DNA of 64,000 nucleotides, taken from positions 1,423,501 to 1,487,500 of the forward strand of contig NZ_CP016294.1 of the NCBI RefSeq assembly GCF_001704155.1, written 5' to 3'. Origin of the DNA: Stenotrophomonas rhizophila. Lineage in GTDB: Bacteria; Pseudomonadota; Gammaproteobacteria; Xanthomonadales; Xanthomonadaceae. The notes beneath the pieces are model-generated. The model was not told the origin of the DNA. It was given only the letters and a program-made list of their open reading frames with translations, and did not search any database. Positions 40,283-53,711 of the stretch are shown here, piece by piece. Made by a program: the position numbers and the translations under genes. The first letter of the stretch is position 1. Each line of letters starts with the position of its first letter.

Positions 40283-40543
40283 ATGGTCAAGATCCGACTG
40301 ACCCGCGGCGGCGCCAAGAAGCGTCCGTTCTACCACATCATCGTGACCGACTCGCGCAGCGCGCGTGACGGCCGCAACATCGAGCGCGTGGGTTACTACA
40401 ACCCGGTTGCCCAGGGCGCCGAAGCCCGCATCGTGCTGGATATCCCGAAGGTCGACGCATGGGTTGCCAACGGCGCCCAGCTGACCGACAAGGTTCGCAA
40501 CCTGTACAAGGAAGCGACCAAGGCCCAGGCCGCTGCGGCCTGA
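40283..40543 (+). CDS. rpsP: 30S ribosomal protein S16
   Basis: An 86-residue small-subunit protein with the family start [19 protein letters not shown]. Ribosome site gagga at good spacing before ATG 40283. First gene of rpsP-rimM-trmD-rplS, preceded by a probable promoter (cgctataatcgcc, with tataat at about 40225). Confidence 0.98.
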   Translation: MVKIRLTRGGAKKRPFYHIIVTDSRSARDGRNIERVGYYNPVAQGAEARIVLDIPKVDAWVANGAQLTDKVRNLYKEATKAQAAAA

Positions 40544-40585
40544 TCCTGAAGGGCCGCGCCTGGCGCGGCCCGTCGGCATATACAG

Positions 40586-41098
40586 ATGAAAGATACCGAG
40601 CGCCGCATCCTGCTGGGCAGGATTGTCGGCGCTTTTGGTGTGCGAGGCGAGATAAAGCTCGAGTCCTGGACCGAGCCGCGTACCGCCATCTTCAACTATC
40701 AGCCCTGGATCCTGCGCTCGCCCGCCGGCCAGGAGAGCACCCTCAAGGGCGCGCGCGGACGTCAGTCCGGCAAGCACCTGGTTGCGGTGTTTCCCGATAT
40801 CACCGACCGCGATGTGGTCGAGTCGATGTACGGAACCGAAGTCTATGTAGCACGCAGCGCACTGCCGCCGCCGAAGGCCGACGAGTATTACTGGGTCGAC
40901 CTGGAAGGTCTGCAGGTGCGTACCGTGGATGGCGTCGAACTGGGGCGGGTATCGCACCTGTTCTCGACCGGCTCCAACGACGTGGTGGTGGTGCAGGGCG
41001 ACCGTGAGCGGATGATTCCGTTCGTGCAGCCGGACTTCGTGAAATCGGTGGATTTCGAGGCCAACCTGGTCATCGTTGATTGGGACCCGGAGTTCTGA
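40586..41098 (+). CDS. rimM: Ribosome maturation factor RimM
   Basis: A 170-residue factor that assists assembly of the 30S head by binding S19. The N-terminal beta-barrel has [15 protein letters not shown] near residue 11. The PRC-barrel C-terminal half has [12 protein letters not shown] near residue 97 and [14 protein letters not shown]. Lies 42 bases after rpsP and three before trmD. Confidence 0.97.
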   Translation: MKDTERRILLGRIVGAFGVRGEIKLESWTEPRTAIFNYQPWILRSPAGQESTLKGARGRQSGKHLVAVFPDITDRDVVESMYGTEVYVARSALPPPKADEYYWVDLEGLQVRTVDGVELGRVSHLFSTGSNDVVVVQGDRERMIPFVQPDFVKSVDFEANLVIVDWDPEF

Positions 41099-41101
41099 CC
41101 G

Positions 41102-41845
41102 GTGCGCATTGACGTCGTCACCTTGTTCCCGGAGTTCATGGCGCAGTCGGCCGCGCTGGGCGTGGTCGGCCGTGCGGCCGAACGCGGCCTGCTGGACCTG
41201 CATGGCTGGAATCCGCGTGACTACGCCGAGGGCAACTATCGCCGGGTGGACGACCGTCCGTTCGGCGGTGGCCCGGGCATGGTGATGCTGATCGAGCCGT
41301 TGCGCGCCTGCCTGGCCGCGGCCAAGGCGGCCGACCCGGCGCCGGCCCCGATCATTTACCTGAGCCCGCAGGGCAAGCCGCTGACCCAGGCCAAGGTCCG
41401 GGAACTGGCGGCATTGCCGCGCATGATCCTGCTGTGCGGGCGCTATGAGGGCGTGGACGAGCGCTTCCTGGCGACCGAGGTCACCGAGGAAATCTCGATT
41501 GGCGATTACGTCCTGTCCGGCGGTGAGCTGGGCGCGGCGGTGATCGTGGATGCCGTTACCCGGCTGCAGGAAGGCGCCCTGAACGACGCCGAGTCTGCCG
41601 CCCAGGACAGTTTCGAAGGCCCGCAGGGGCTGCTGGACTGCCCGCATTTCAGCCAGCCGGCGCAACATGAATGGGGCGATGTCCCGGACGTGCTGCGCTC
41701 GGGCAACCACGCGGCCATCGCCCGCTGGCGCCGCCAGCAGTCGCTGCTGCGGACCTGGCTGCGGCGCCCGGACCTGCTTGACGAGGCCAGCCTGTCCAAG
41801 GCCGACCGGATCCTGCTGGACCAGGCAAGGGCCGAACTGCCGTAA
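41102..41845 (+). CDS. trmD: tRNA (guanine-37 N1)-methyltransferase
   Basis: A SPOUT-family methyltransferase that makes m1G37 and prevents frameshifting. The 247-residue protein begins with VTLFPEF. It has the trefoil-knot SAM motifs YLSPQGKPL near 84, [11 protein letters not shown] near 110, and [14 protein letters not shown] near 130. GTG start at 41102, three bases after rimM. Confidence 0.97.
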   Translation: MRIDVVTLFPEFMAQSAALGVVGRAAERGLLDLHGWNPRDYAEGNYRRVDDRPFGGGPGMVMLIEPLRACLAAAKAADPAPAPIIYLSPQGKPLTQAKVRELAALPRMILLCGRYEGVDERFLATEVTEEISIGDYVLSGGELGAAVIVDAVTRLQEGALNDAESAAQDSFEGPQGLLDCPHFSQPAQHEWGDVPDVLRSGNHAAIARWRRQQSLLRTWLRRPDLLDEASLSKADRILLDQARAELP

Positions 41846-42019
41846 CGCCCGCTGGGGTGGTAACTGCCCCGAAGAATGGTTAGAATTGCGGATTCCCATC
41901 AGGCCTTTGACGCCTGACGGTGGAAACCCTACAAAAAACGTGCAGCACAGTCCGGTGACTGCATGAGCCTACGTTGTCGAAACGACACGCCCACCCGAAC
42001 GAACACAATCGGTGCACCC

Positions 42020-42427
42020 ATGAGCAAGTTGAACAAAACCATCCTCTCGGACTTCGAATCCGCCCAGATCACCCGCGAGCTGCCGAAGTTCAGCCAGGGC
42101 GACACCATTGTCGTGAACGTGAAGGTGAAGGAAGGCAACCGCGAGCGCGTCCAGGCGTACGAAGGCGTCGTGATCGGCACCAAGAACGCCGGCCTGAACT
42201 CCGCGTTCACCGTCCGCAAGATCTCGCACGGCTACGGCGTCGAGCGCGTCTTCCAGACCCACAGCGCCATCATCGACTCGGTCGAAGTGAAGCGTCGTGG
42301 TAAGGTCCGCGCCGGCAAGCTGTACTACCTGCGTGGCCTGGAAGGCAAGGCTGCCCGCATCAAGGAAGATCTGGCTGCTGCTGCGCAGGCCAAGGCCGCG
42401 CGCCTGGCTGCCAAGGCTGCCCAGTAA
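42020..42427 (+). CDS. rplS: 50S ribosomal protein L19
   Basis: A 135-residue large-subunit protein with the family core [24 protein letters not shown] and [15 protein letters not shown] segment (here THSAI). The Ala/Lys-rich C-terminus is about 20 residues longer than in E. coli L19. A 174-base leader separates it from trmD, long for this operon, and contains a short hairpin (tcaggcctttgacgcctga, about 41899-41917). Autogenous control by L19 is possible but not shown. Confidence 0.96.
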   Translation: MSKLNKTILSDFESAQITRELPKFSQGDTIVVNVKVKEGNRERVQAYEGVVIGTKNAGLNSAFTVRKISHGYGVERVFQTHSAIIDSVEVKRRGKVRAGKLYYLRGLEGKAARIKEDLAAAAQAKAARLAAKAAQ

Positions 42428-42439
42428 TTCCGGCGTGGG

Positions 42440-42464
42440 GTACCGACCAACGGTCGGTACCTAC
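42440..42464 (-). repeat. SMAG-type GTAG palindrome
   Basis: gtaccgaccaacggtcggtac followed by ctac, 12 bases after the rplS stop and just before the terminator. Confidence 0.85.
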
Positions 42465-42472
42465 CCAACCAG

Positions 42473-42494
42473 ACGGCCACCTTCGGGTGGCCGT
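42473..42494 (+). terminator. Intrinsic terminator of the rpsP operon
   Basis: ACGGCCACC, loop TTCG, GGTGGCCGT, then TTGCGTTTC. The UUCG tetraloop gives a very stable hairpin. Confidence 0.85.
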
Positions 42495-42511
42495 TTGCGT
42501 TTCTACGTCAT

Positions 42512-43978
42512 CTACCCGCGTTCGACCGCGGCAATCGGCGGCGCAGGATCGGCGACCGGCGAGGGCGGCGATGCGGGGATTTCCGCGGGCGCCGCCACTT
42601 CCTGGCGATGGGCCGGCAACATGCGCGCCTTGCGCCAGCCGCCCCAGCGGTAATACGCCAGCGACATCAGCATCGCGCAGAACGAGCTCACCGGGAAACT
42701 CCACCACACCGCATCGGCGCCCCAGCGATCCTGCAGCAGCTCGGCGAACGGCACCCGGATTCCCCACAACGAGGCGGCCAGGATCAGCAGCGGCGGAATC
42801 ACCGCGCCGGTGGAGCGCACCACGCCGGAGATCACGAAGTTCACGCCGAAGAACAGGAACGACCACACCGCGATGTGGTTGAGGTGGCGCGCCACGTCCA
42901 GCGCTTCGCTGCCGCTGGGCAGGAACAGCGCCAGCGAGTAACGGTCCAGCAGAATCAGCGGCAGGATCAACACGCCGGTCAGCAGGAAGTTGTACAGCAC
43001 GCCGCTGCGCGCGGTGCCACGCACCCGCGACCAGTTGCCCGCGCCCACGTTCTGCGCGGCCATCGACGAACATGCCGCACCGATCGCCATCGCCGGCATC
43101 TGCACGTAGGTCCACAACTGCAGCGACGCACCATAGGCCGCCGCGGTATCGGTGCCGTAGCTGTTGACCATGGTCATCATCATGATCATCGACAGCGAGA
43201 TCAGCACCATCTGCAGGCCCATCGGCACGCCCTTGACCACCAGTGCGCGCAGGATTTCCGTGTCTATCTTGAACAGCCGCATGTCCTTGCGCCCCAGCCA
43301 CAACACATGGCGCTTGTTGCGCATATACCAGAGCAGGCCGATCAGCGACAGCGTCTGCGCGATGAGCGTGGCCCACGCCGCGCCGGCGATGCCCAGCCTG
43401 GGGAACGGCCCGATGCCGAAAATCAGCAGCGGATTGAAGCCGATGTCCAGCACCACCGACAGCAGCAGGAAGCGGAACGGCGTGCGTGAATCGCCGACGC
43501 CGCGCAGTGCCGAACTGAGGAAAGCGAACGCGTACAGCGTGGGCATGGCCAGGAAGATGATGCGCAGGTAGGCCTCGGCCAGCGGCAGGGACGCGGCCGG
43601 CGTGCCCATCGCCGCCAGCAGCGGATGCGACAGCCACCAGCCGGCGATGGCGATCACCACCGACAGCCCGATGAAGAAGGTGGCACTGGTGCCCATCACC
43701 CGCCGCGCCTGGGGGATGTCCTTGGCGCCCATCGCCTGGCCGATCAGGATGGTGGCGGCCATGCCGATGCCGAACACCGAACCGATCAGGAAGAACATGA
43801 TGTTGTTGGCGTTGGCGGTAGCCGTCAGCGCCGCCTCGCCCAGGAAGCGGCCCACCCACACCGCATTCACCGAGCCGTTCAACGACTGGGCGATGTTGCC
43901 CGCCAGGATCGGCAGGGCGAACAGGAACAGGTTGCGCCCGATCGGGCCGGTGGTCAGGTCAAGCGGCGCTTTGGCCAT
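42512..43978 (-). CDS. MATE-family multidrug efflux transporter
   Basis: A 488-residue protein with twelve predicted helices in two related halves. The N-terminal half has FALPILAGNIAQSLNGSVNAVWVG, split by a loop, and the C-terminal half begins GVPMGLQMVL near residue 252. MATE pumps export cationic drugs in exchange for Na+ or H+. The last 35 residues form a Pro/Ala-rich cytoplasmic tail. ATG 43978 is used. Convergent with the rpsP operon. Confidence 0.92.
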   Translation of the reverse strand: MAKAPLDLTTGPIGRNLFLFALPILAGNIAQSLNGSVNAVWVGRFLGEAALTATANANNIMFFLIGSVFGIGMAATILIGQAMGAKDIPQARRVMGTSATFFIGLSVVIAIAGWWLSHPLLAAMGTPAASLPLAEAYLRIIFLAMPTLYAFAFLSSALRGVGDSRTPFRFLLLSVVLDIGFNPLLIFGIGPFPRLGIAGAAWATLIAQTLSLIGLLWYMRNKRHVLWLGRKDMRLFKIDTEILRALVVKGVPMGLQMVLISLSMIMMMTMVNSYGTDTAAAYGASLQLWTYVQMPAMAIGAACSSMAAQNVGAGNWSRVRGTARSGVLYNFLLTGVLILPLILLDRYSLALFLPSGSEALDVARHLNHIAVWSFLFFGVNFVISGVVRSTGAVIPPLLILAASLWGIRVPFAELLQDRWGADAVWWSFPVSSFCAMLMSLAYYRWGGWRKARMLPAHRQEVAAPAEIPASPPSPVADPAPPIAAVERG

Positions 43979-44042
43979 GGGCTCTGGAGATCAAGGCGGG
44001 ACAGCGGCACACTAGCACCACGCCCATCAACGGGATATCGCG

Positions 44043-44363
44043 ATGCGCACCTCCGCGTCTCACTGCACGATCGCCGCGACAGCTGTACCTGGCACGGGTC
44101 GGGGCCGGACCCGCCCGGCTGACCGATTCATCCCCGCCGTGCTGGCGCTCTTGATTGCCGCCGCGCTGCCCGCATGTTCGAGTACAGACGACCGCTTGCG
44201 CGACGCGCAGGTACGGCCGATGGACCGACCGGAATGCCAGGTCGGCAGCCAGCGCCGCGATCTGGATGCGGGGGTACCCGTACTGATTGGTGGCACCGGG
44301 TGCCGTGGCAACCCGTCGGCACCGCAACCGCTGAATCGACGACCGGCCGAGCCGGGGAGCTGA
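44043..44363 (+). CDS. Putative small lipoprotein
   Basis: A 106-residue frame with a hydrophobic stretch (VLALLIAAALPACSS) ending in a lipobox-like site with Cys 46, followed by an acidic/Arg-rich mature part. The n-region before the hydrophobic core is unusually long (about 32 residues), so a later non-ATG start may be correct. No family. It lies 9 bases before hslR on the same strand. Confidence 0.5.
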   Translation: MRTSASHCTIAATAVPGTGRGRTRPADRFIPAVLALLIAAALPACSSTDDRLRDAQVRPMDRPECQVGSQRRDLDAGVPVLIGGTGCRGNPSAPQPLNRRPAEPGS

Positions 44364-44372
44364 ACCAACCGC

Positions 44373-44783
44373 ATGACCGAAGCACAACCGTTGGTGGCCG
44401 CCTCCGTGCGGCTGGACGTGTGGCTCTGGGCCGCACGCTTCTTCAAGACCCGCAGCCTGGCCAAGCAGGCCGTGGAAACGGGCAAGGTGGACGTGGCCGG
44501 ACAGCGCCCGAAATCCTCGCGTGCGGTACGCGTAGGCGAGCAGCTGCAGATCAGCCGTGGCGATGAGGTGTATGACGTGCAGGTGCGCGGCCTGAGCGAC
44601 CTGCGCGGCCCGGCGCCGGTGGCGCAGCAGTTGTATGAAGAAAGCGAAGCCTCGCGCGCGCGCAGGGCGGAGCAGCGTGCCCAGCGCGCAGCCATGAAGA
44701 ACGGCTACCTGCCACCGGAGCATCGCCCCGACAAGCGCGCGCGCCGGCTGATCAAGGCCCTGGGCGATCTCGATGCAATGTAG
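44373..44783 (+). CDS. hslR: Ribosome-associated heat shock protein Hsp15 (S4 domain)
   Basis: A 136-residue RNA-binding protein. The S4 domain spans about residues 10-75 (VRLDVWLWAARFFKTRSLAKQAV), followed by a basic Arg-rich C-terminal helix. Hsp15 rescues blocked 50S subunits that carry tRNA-nascent chain after heat shock. ATG 44373; the TAG stop is at 44781-44783. Confidence 0.92.
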   Translation: MTEAQPLVAASVRLDVWLWAARFFKTRSLAKQAVETGKVDVAGQRPKSSRAVRVGEQLQISRGDEVYDVQVRGLSDLRGPAPVAQQLYEESEASRARRAEQRAQRAAMKNGYLPPEHRPDKRARRLIKALGDLDAM

Positions 44784-44804
44784 TGCGTGGGCGCGACGTA
44801 ACAG

Positions 44805-44830
44805 GTAGCGCACGACCGTTGGTCGTGCGC
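44805..44830 (+). repeat. SMAG-type GTAG palindrome
   Basis: GTAG (44805-44808) then cgcacgaccgttggtcgtgcg, between convergent hslR and katG. Confidence 0.85.
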
Positions 44831-44844
44831 CCCAGAAACCCGCG

Positions 44845-47088
<2,244 letters not shown>

Positions 47089-47200
47089 TTACCTGTGGAC
47101 TGGCGAATGTGGAATGGGCCCCGCGGAAGGACGCGAGGGCAGCCCAACTACCCTATGCGCCGGTCGGCGGTTGGTAAATTCAATTGATCTAACCGAAGTG

Positions 47201-47215
47201 ATAGGTACGGACTAT
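47201..47215. promoter_or_regulatory. OxyR-like half-operator upstream of katG
   Basis: ATAGgtacggaCTAT matches one OxyR half-operator (ATAG-N7-CTAT). The adjacent bases toward 47180 (attgatctaacc) match the second half-operator only weakly. Its position 119 bases from the katG ATG suits peroxide-induced activation. Confidence 0.5.
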
Positions 47216-47257
47216 TGAAAGGTCGCCGGCCATGCAAGCCGGCGACCGACAGGCTGG

Positions 47258-47866
47258 TCAGCGCTTGCTGAGAATGCCCATGACATCGCTGAGGCCGAAC
47301 TGGCCGTCGCCATCCTGGTCGAACATGTTCAGCACGCCGCTGATCCCACCCGCGCTGGCGGCCTGTGGGGCTTCCTGCCCGAGCGCTTGGCTGAGGTTGC
47401 TGGCGTTGCCCTGCTGGGCAAACCGCTGGGCCAGGAACGACATTACGATGGGCGCCAGGATCGCCAGCAGCTGGCCGGCGCGGCCGCTGTCCAAGCCGGT
47501 TTTGTTGCCCAGGGCCTGGGCGGCCTGCGGGGTCTGACCGCCGAAGACGTGGCCGAGGATGCCCTGGCCATTGGTGGCCGGGCCACCGGCGCCGCCGCCG
47601 AGGACGGCACCGAGGATGCCGCCGAGGTCGAACCCGCCACCGCCGCCACCGCTCAGGTGGTCTTTCTGAAGGGCATTGAGCAGGGACTGTGCGCCCTGCG
47701 GTTCGCTGGCATTGTTACCCAGGGCCCCCATGAACAGCGGAAGCGCCGCGCTGATGGCCTGCGATGTCTGGCTCTGGTCCAGGCCAAGCTGCTGCGAGAC
47801 CTGCTGCAGGCCTTGGCCCTGCTGAAGCTGCTCCAAGAGGGATGCGGTGAGCGAGTTCGTGTTCAC
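47258..47866 (-). CDS. DUF937 protein with C-terminal EF-hand
   Basis: A 202-residue protein. The N-terminal DUF937 region (LLEQLQQGQGLQQVSQQLGL and a Gly-rich stretch GGGGGGFDLGG) is followed by a second helical part. The C-terminus ends with a canonical 12-residue calcium loop, DQDGDGQFGLSD, near residue 183. GTG 47866 is chosen because ggag lies seven bases upstream and the coding frame before it has SMAG sequence. DUF937 has no established function. There is no signal peptide. Confidence 0.8.
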   Translation of the reverse strand: MNTNSLTASLLEQLQQGQGLQQVSQQLGLDQSQTSQAISAALPLFMGALGNNASEPQGAQSLLNALQKDHLSGGGGGGFDLGGILGAVLGGGAGGPATNGQGILGHVFGGQTPQAAQALGNKTGLDSGRAGQLLAILAPIVMSFLAQRFAQQGNASNLSQALGQEAPQAASAGGISGVLNMFDQDGDGQFGLSDVMGILSKR

Positions 47867-47957
47867 GATCGACTCCTTCGACCCGGGATGGGACCGGCGG
47901 AGCATAACGCCGCCTGCACGAAGAGAATGCGAAGGCTTCACGCGGGCCGCGAGCACG

Positions 47958-48016
47958 GTAGCGCCGGCCGTTGGCCGGGCCCAGGACGACGTGGGCCGGC
48001 CAACGGCCGGCGCTAC
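47958..48016. repeat. Inverted pair of SMAG-type palindromes
   Basis: A plus-oriented copy (gtag, cgccggccgttggccggg) starts at 47958. A minus-oriented copy (ggccggccaacggccgg, cgctac) ends at 48016. Same arm sequence as the pair at 40064-40134. Confidence 0.85.
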
Positions 48017-48044
48017 CGGCAAAGGGTGCGCCCGCACCAAGCCG

Positions 48045-48069
48045 GTAGGTCACGACCGTTGGTCGTGCG
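48045..48069 (+). repeat. SMAG-type GTAG palindrome
   Basis: GTAG (48045-48048) then gtcacgaccgttggtcgtgc, three bases before the mutS stop codon. Confidence 0.8.
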
Positions 48070-48071
48070 CT

Positions 48072-50660
<2,589 letters not shown>

Positions 50661-50789
50661 GCGGGGTCCATCGGTGGCGGGGCCTTGGGCAGGCCGGACT
50701 CCACATTGTAGGGGAGGGCAGCACCGAAGGCCGCCCGGACCGGACCGCGGGACCGGCGCTTCCGCCTGCGGCAGGCACCGAACTGAACG

Positions 50790-50845
50790 GTAGGGTCGGT
50801 CGCAAGACGACCGCCGATGACACGTCCACGCCCGGTAACGCATGA
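50790..50845 (+). repeat. 56-nt GTAGGGTCG repeat, copy B
   Basis: GTAGGGTCGG at 50790 to GCATGA at 50845, 56 nt. The hairpin is GGTCGGTCGCAAGACGACC with a GCAA tetraloop. It lies 91 bases before the orphan gene at 50937. Confidence 0.88.
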
Positions 50846-50936
50846 CGTTGAGCGGAAAGGTGACTCGGGTTGCGGCCGACCATCGCCTGGACGCGCATCA
50901 CCGGCCGCAAAGCCCGCCCTTTGATAGCATCGCCCC

Positions 50937-51755
50937 ATGAAGATCAAGTACCGCTTCGTCTTCGCATGGACGGAGGCGCGAGGTTCCCAACTTTCCGCCT
51001 TGGGGCTCAAGGTTGAGTCCTCTGGTGGACCTCTGCCGCAGACAGGTGGTATCGGAGTTGGTCATGCGGTTGAAGGCGCGCCGGGCTGGAGCGAGGCATG
51101 CAGTCTGGTTCGCTCGTGGGATGGGCGGGCTACGGTGACTACAGAGTTCACTGCTTCTGAGGTGAATACTGCTTCTCACTGTGCATTGGTTGTTGTCCAT
51201 GCAAGCGGGTATCCCCAGCCAGAACACGACTTCTCTTATCGCGAGGTGACATACGACACAGGCGAGCGCTGCTCGAAGTGTGGGGAGGGGGCAGTGCAGG
51301 TCGCCCCTTTTAGGGTTAAGAAGAGCCTGAAGTGGGGCCGAAACGCCTTCTTGAAGCTCAACTGGATTGAGGAGGCTTGCTTCATGCAGACCTCTGTCTG
51401 GAAAGAACACCTTTCAGGTCTCGGGGTTTGTGCGCTTCCTGTGGAAGACCCCAAGGGGCAACCATTGGATGATGTGGTTCAGTTGGATCTAGGGCTTACG
51501 GTTCCGCTCTCCATGGGGGGTGTGAGAGGGATTCCTTGTGAGAAATGCCGGAGAGAGATTCATCCATGGCACGATCGCGGGTTCTTTCCTGCTCCGTTAA
51601 GCCCGCCGGACGCGCCAATCTTTCGAAGCTTGCAGCGGTTCGGGGTTGAACGCCAAGCCACTAATGCAATGATCGTAAGTCCTGAGGTAGCAAAGGCGAT
51701 CAAGGGGGCTGGGCTGAGAGGGGCGGAATTGTGGCCGTGTATGCCGCCAGAGTAA
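50937..51755 (+). CDS. Orphan protein with two CxxC knuckles, possibly immunity-type
   Basis: A 272-residue cytosolic protein. The pairs CSKC (Cys 112/115) and CEKC (Cys 201/204) could form one zinc site. The arrangement, with the late segment AMIVSPEVAKAIKGAGLRG, resembles double-CXXCG immunity proteins of the Myxococcus SitI6 type. That match is from memory and tentative. Codon use is clearly less biased than in flanking genes (gtt, ctt, agt frequent), suggesting transfer. The gene is bracketed by direct copies of the 56-nt repeat (50790 and 51775). No toxin gene is adjacent. The start is ATG 50937 without a clear ribosome site. Confidence 0.65.
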   Translation: MKIKYRFVFAWTEARGSQLSALGLKVESSGGPLPQTGGIGVGHAVEGAPGWSEACSLVRSWDGRATVTTEFTASEVNTASHCALVVVHASGYPQPEHDFSYREVTYDTGERCSKCGEGAVQVAPFRVKKSLKWGRNAFLKLNWIEEACFMQTSVWKEHLSGLGVCALPVEDPKGQPLDDVVQLDLGLTVPLSMGGVRGIPCEKCRREIHPWHDRGFFPAPLSPPDAPIFRSLQRFGVERQATNAMIVSPEVAKAIKGAGLRGAELWPCMPPE

Positions 51756-51774
51756 CTCTGGAAAGCGACTGCTG

Positions 51775-51830
51775 GCAGGGGCGGTCGCAAGACGACTGCC
51801 GATGGCCAATCCACGCCCGGTAATGCATGA
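51775..51830 (+). repeat. 56-nt GTAGGGTCG repeat, copy C
   Basis: The variant start GCAGGGGCGG at 51775 runs to GCATGA at 51830, 56 nt. It has the same GCAA tetraloop hairpin as copy B, starts 20 bases after the orphan gene stop, and faces copy E. Confidence 0.85.
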
Positions 51831-51861
51831 CCTTGAACGGTGACGTTGCTTCGGTCTCGCC

Positions 51862-51917
51862 CCATGCGCCACCGGGCGTTGCTCGTCTACGTGCAGTCGT
51901 TTGGAAATCGACCCTAC
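51862..51917 (-). repeat. 56-nt GTAGGGTCG repeat, copy E
   Basis: Minus strand, CTAC at 51914-51917 back to CCATG at 51862, 56 nt. The most diverged copy (GGTCGATTTCCAAACGAC hairpin, CGGTGGCGCATGG end). With copy C it forms a tail-to-tail pair. Confidence 0.75.
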
Positions 51918-51942
51918 CAACGGGAAACCGTGGTCACGCGGC

Positions 51943-52347
51943 TCAGCGACCCGCCAGGCGGATCCGAGGATGGGCCGCGAAGATCTCCATGACGATCTGG
52001 AAGTAGGTCTTGCCTTCGCCGGCATCGAGGGCCTCGAGCTGAGCGGCGATCGCGCGTACGTTGAAACTGCCTTGTGTATCCAGCTTCGCCTGCAGCCATG
52101 CGCGGGTAGTTTCCTCGCCGAGCGCGTTGCGGGAATGTTCGATGTCCCGCCAGATCAATGTCGCGCCTTGGTGCCCGGCCAGCACCCCATAGCCGCCGTA
52201 CAGCATGTCATCCAGTGCATCCAGGCCGTGCCCGAGCTGCCAATCTTCGCCGGCCATGAAGACCCGGTTGATCTCGGCGTAGAAGCTTGGGATGCCACTT
52301 ACCGCGCTGCCTTGCAGCACCAGTACCAGTGGATCGGTGTTGGTCAT
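51943..52347 (-). CDS. Barstar-like ribonuclease inhibitor
   Basis: A 134-residue cytosolic protein. The segment IPSFYAEINRVFMAGEDW followed by LGHGLDALDDMLYGG matches the barstar/ribonuclease-inhibitor family, in which an acidic helix plugs a barnase-type active site. The C-terminal part (TYFQIVMEIFAAHPRIRL) is typical of the longer proteobacterial variants. No cognate secreted RNase lies nearby, so the gene is an orphan inhibitor here. It neighbours another possible immunity gene at 50937. The start is ATG 52347 with gggac upstream. Confidence 0.8.
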   Translation of the reverse strand: MTNTDPLVLVLQGSAVSGIPSFYAEINRVFMAGEDWQLGHGLDALDDMLYGGYGVLAGHQGATLIWRDIEHSRNALGEETTRAWLQAKLDTQGSFNVRAIAAQLEALDAGEGKTYFQIVMEIFAAHPRIRLAGR

Positions 52348-52520
52348 GCAGTCCTGTCCCTCTGTATCTGGTCACCACGACTCTAGCAGTGGCGCCCCAT
52401 CCGTTGAATCGCCGCGGCGGCGGGCATGTATATGGGAATTGCCAACGGTTATTTAAATGCGGCGATGCGACATGAAAGAGTGGGCTTCTATTCACGAACC
52501 ACTCCGGAGGCCGTTCTCCC

Positions 52521-53711
52521 ATGTCCATCGCACGCTGCACGACGCCGTTCAAGGTAATCGGCACCACCGCATTGTCCGCCATGCTGCTGCTGGCCCCGCT
52601 GGTTTCCTCGGCCGAGGACCAGGCCTCGCCGCTGCGCACTTACCTGGCGGCCAAGCGCGAGGCGATCCAGGCCCAGTCGGCCAAACCCGGTACGCCCACC
52701 GCGATCCACGCCAAAGTCACCGCCGAAAGCCGCTCCGGCGTACGCCGCCTGCGCATCGGGCCGACCGGCGAATTCCAGTACATCAGTGACAGCGGCCGCA
52801 ACTACGCGGGCTACAACCTTGGCGCCGGCTCCTGGGATTCGCTGGTAGGCACGCTGGCCAGCGCGGTGGCCGACGAGTACATCGTGCAGGCGGCCGTGCA
52901 GGGCGTGCCACTGGATGGCCTGGACGTGGTGTTCACCAGCATTCCCGAGCGCAAGAGCGAGACGCTGGCCTACCCCAACAACCTGTCCTATGTGGCCTAC
53001 ATCGATTCACCGGCCACCGACGCCCAGCTGCAGGCGCTCAAGCGCGCGGTGCATGAGAACTCTTCGGCCATCGACCTGGTTACCCGTCCGCAACAGGTCA
53101 GCCATGCCGACGTGGAATACATCCACAGTGCGGCCGAGCGCGATCCCAAGCTGCCGCCGGGCCTGCGCGACTTCATCACCGAGGAGAAGCGGCCGGCGGT
53201 GCTGGCGCGACAGGTGAAGCCGGGCGCCGGCAAGACCAAGCCGGCCGAGCCGGAAACCCTGGTCGCCCGCGCCCATGTCGATCCGCGTACCGGCCTGCGC
53301 CGGGTGTTCCTGGGCAAGGACGGTTACCACCAGCAGCTGCACGACAGCGCGCCGGGACTGCTCGGCTATGGCCTTGCCCCCACGGTGGAGGAGCACCTGC
53401 TCGGCGTGACAGGTACCTGCCTGACCCACATCTTCGAAGTACAGGCGGCCTCGCGCAACGTGCTGCTGGATTCGCTGGAGCTGACCGTGGATGGCCAGGT
53501 GAGCCCGCGCTTCGGCAGCAACGTGCGTTCGCCCGCGCGGTACAGCGACATCCGTTACAAGGTGCGGATTGAATCGCCGGCGTCGGAACAGGAGATCGAT
53601 GCGCTGCGCCAGTCGGTCGAGGCAACGTGCCCGCTGTACAACCTGGTGAAGGACGAGCAGAAGCTGGAAGGCAGCATCGTGCGAGGCGCATATGCGGACG
53701 CTACGCGCTAA
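52521..53711 (+). CDS. Secreted protein with two tandem OsmC domains
   Basis: A 396-residue protein with a signal peptide (AMLLLAPLVSSAED). Two OsmC-like domains follow, about residues 60-205 and 265-390. Both show the long helix with LVGTLASAVADEY or LLGVTGTCLTHIF, the strand with DGLDVVF or DSLELTVDG, and the terminal helix before LV. The second domain keeps both peroxidatic cysteines (Cys 300, Cys 370). In the first, the same places are Ala 115 and Ser 181. OsmC proteins are usually about 140-residue cytosolic homodimers that reduce organic peroxides. The stop overlaps the TonB receptor gene by 20 bases. Confidence 0.8.
   Translation: MSIARCTTPFKVIGTTALSAMLLLAPLVSSAEDQASPLRTYLAAKREAIQAQSAKPGTPTAIHAKVTAESRSGVRRLRIGPTGEFQYISDSGRNYAGYNLGAGSWDSLVGTLASAVADEYIVQAAVQGVPLDGLDVVFTSIPERKSETLAYPNNLSYVAYIDSPATDAQLQALKRAVHENSSAIDLVTRPQQVSHADVEYIHSAAERDPKLPPGLRDFITEEKRPAVLARQVKPGAGKTKPAEPETLVARAHVDPRTGLRRVFLGKDGYHQQLHDSAPGLLGYGLAPTVEEHLLGVTGTCLTHIFEVQAASRNVLLDSLELTVDGQVSPRFGSNVRSPARYSDIRYKVRIESPASEQEIDALRQSVEATCPLYNLVKDEQKLEGSIVRGAYADATR

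Noticed and set aside
50661..50843. Longer N-terminus for MutS
   Set aside because: The upstream in-frame residues are Arg/Pro-rich shadow overlapping a 56-nt repeat; the GTG at 50660 gives the family's usual start.
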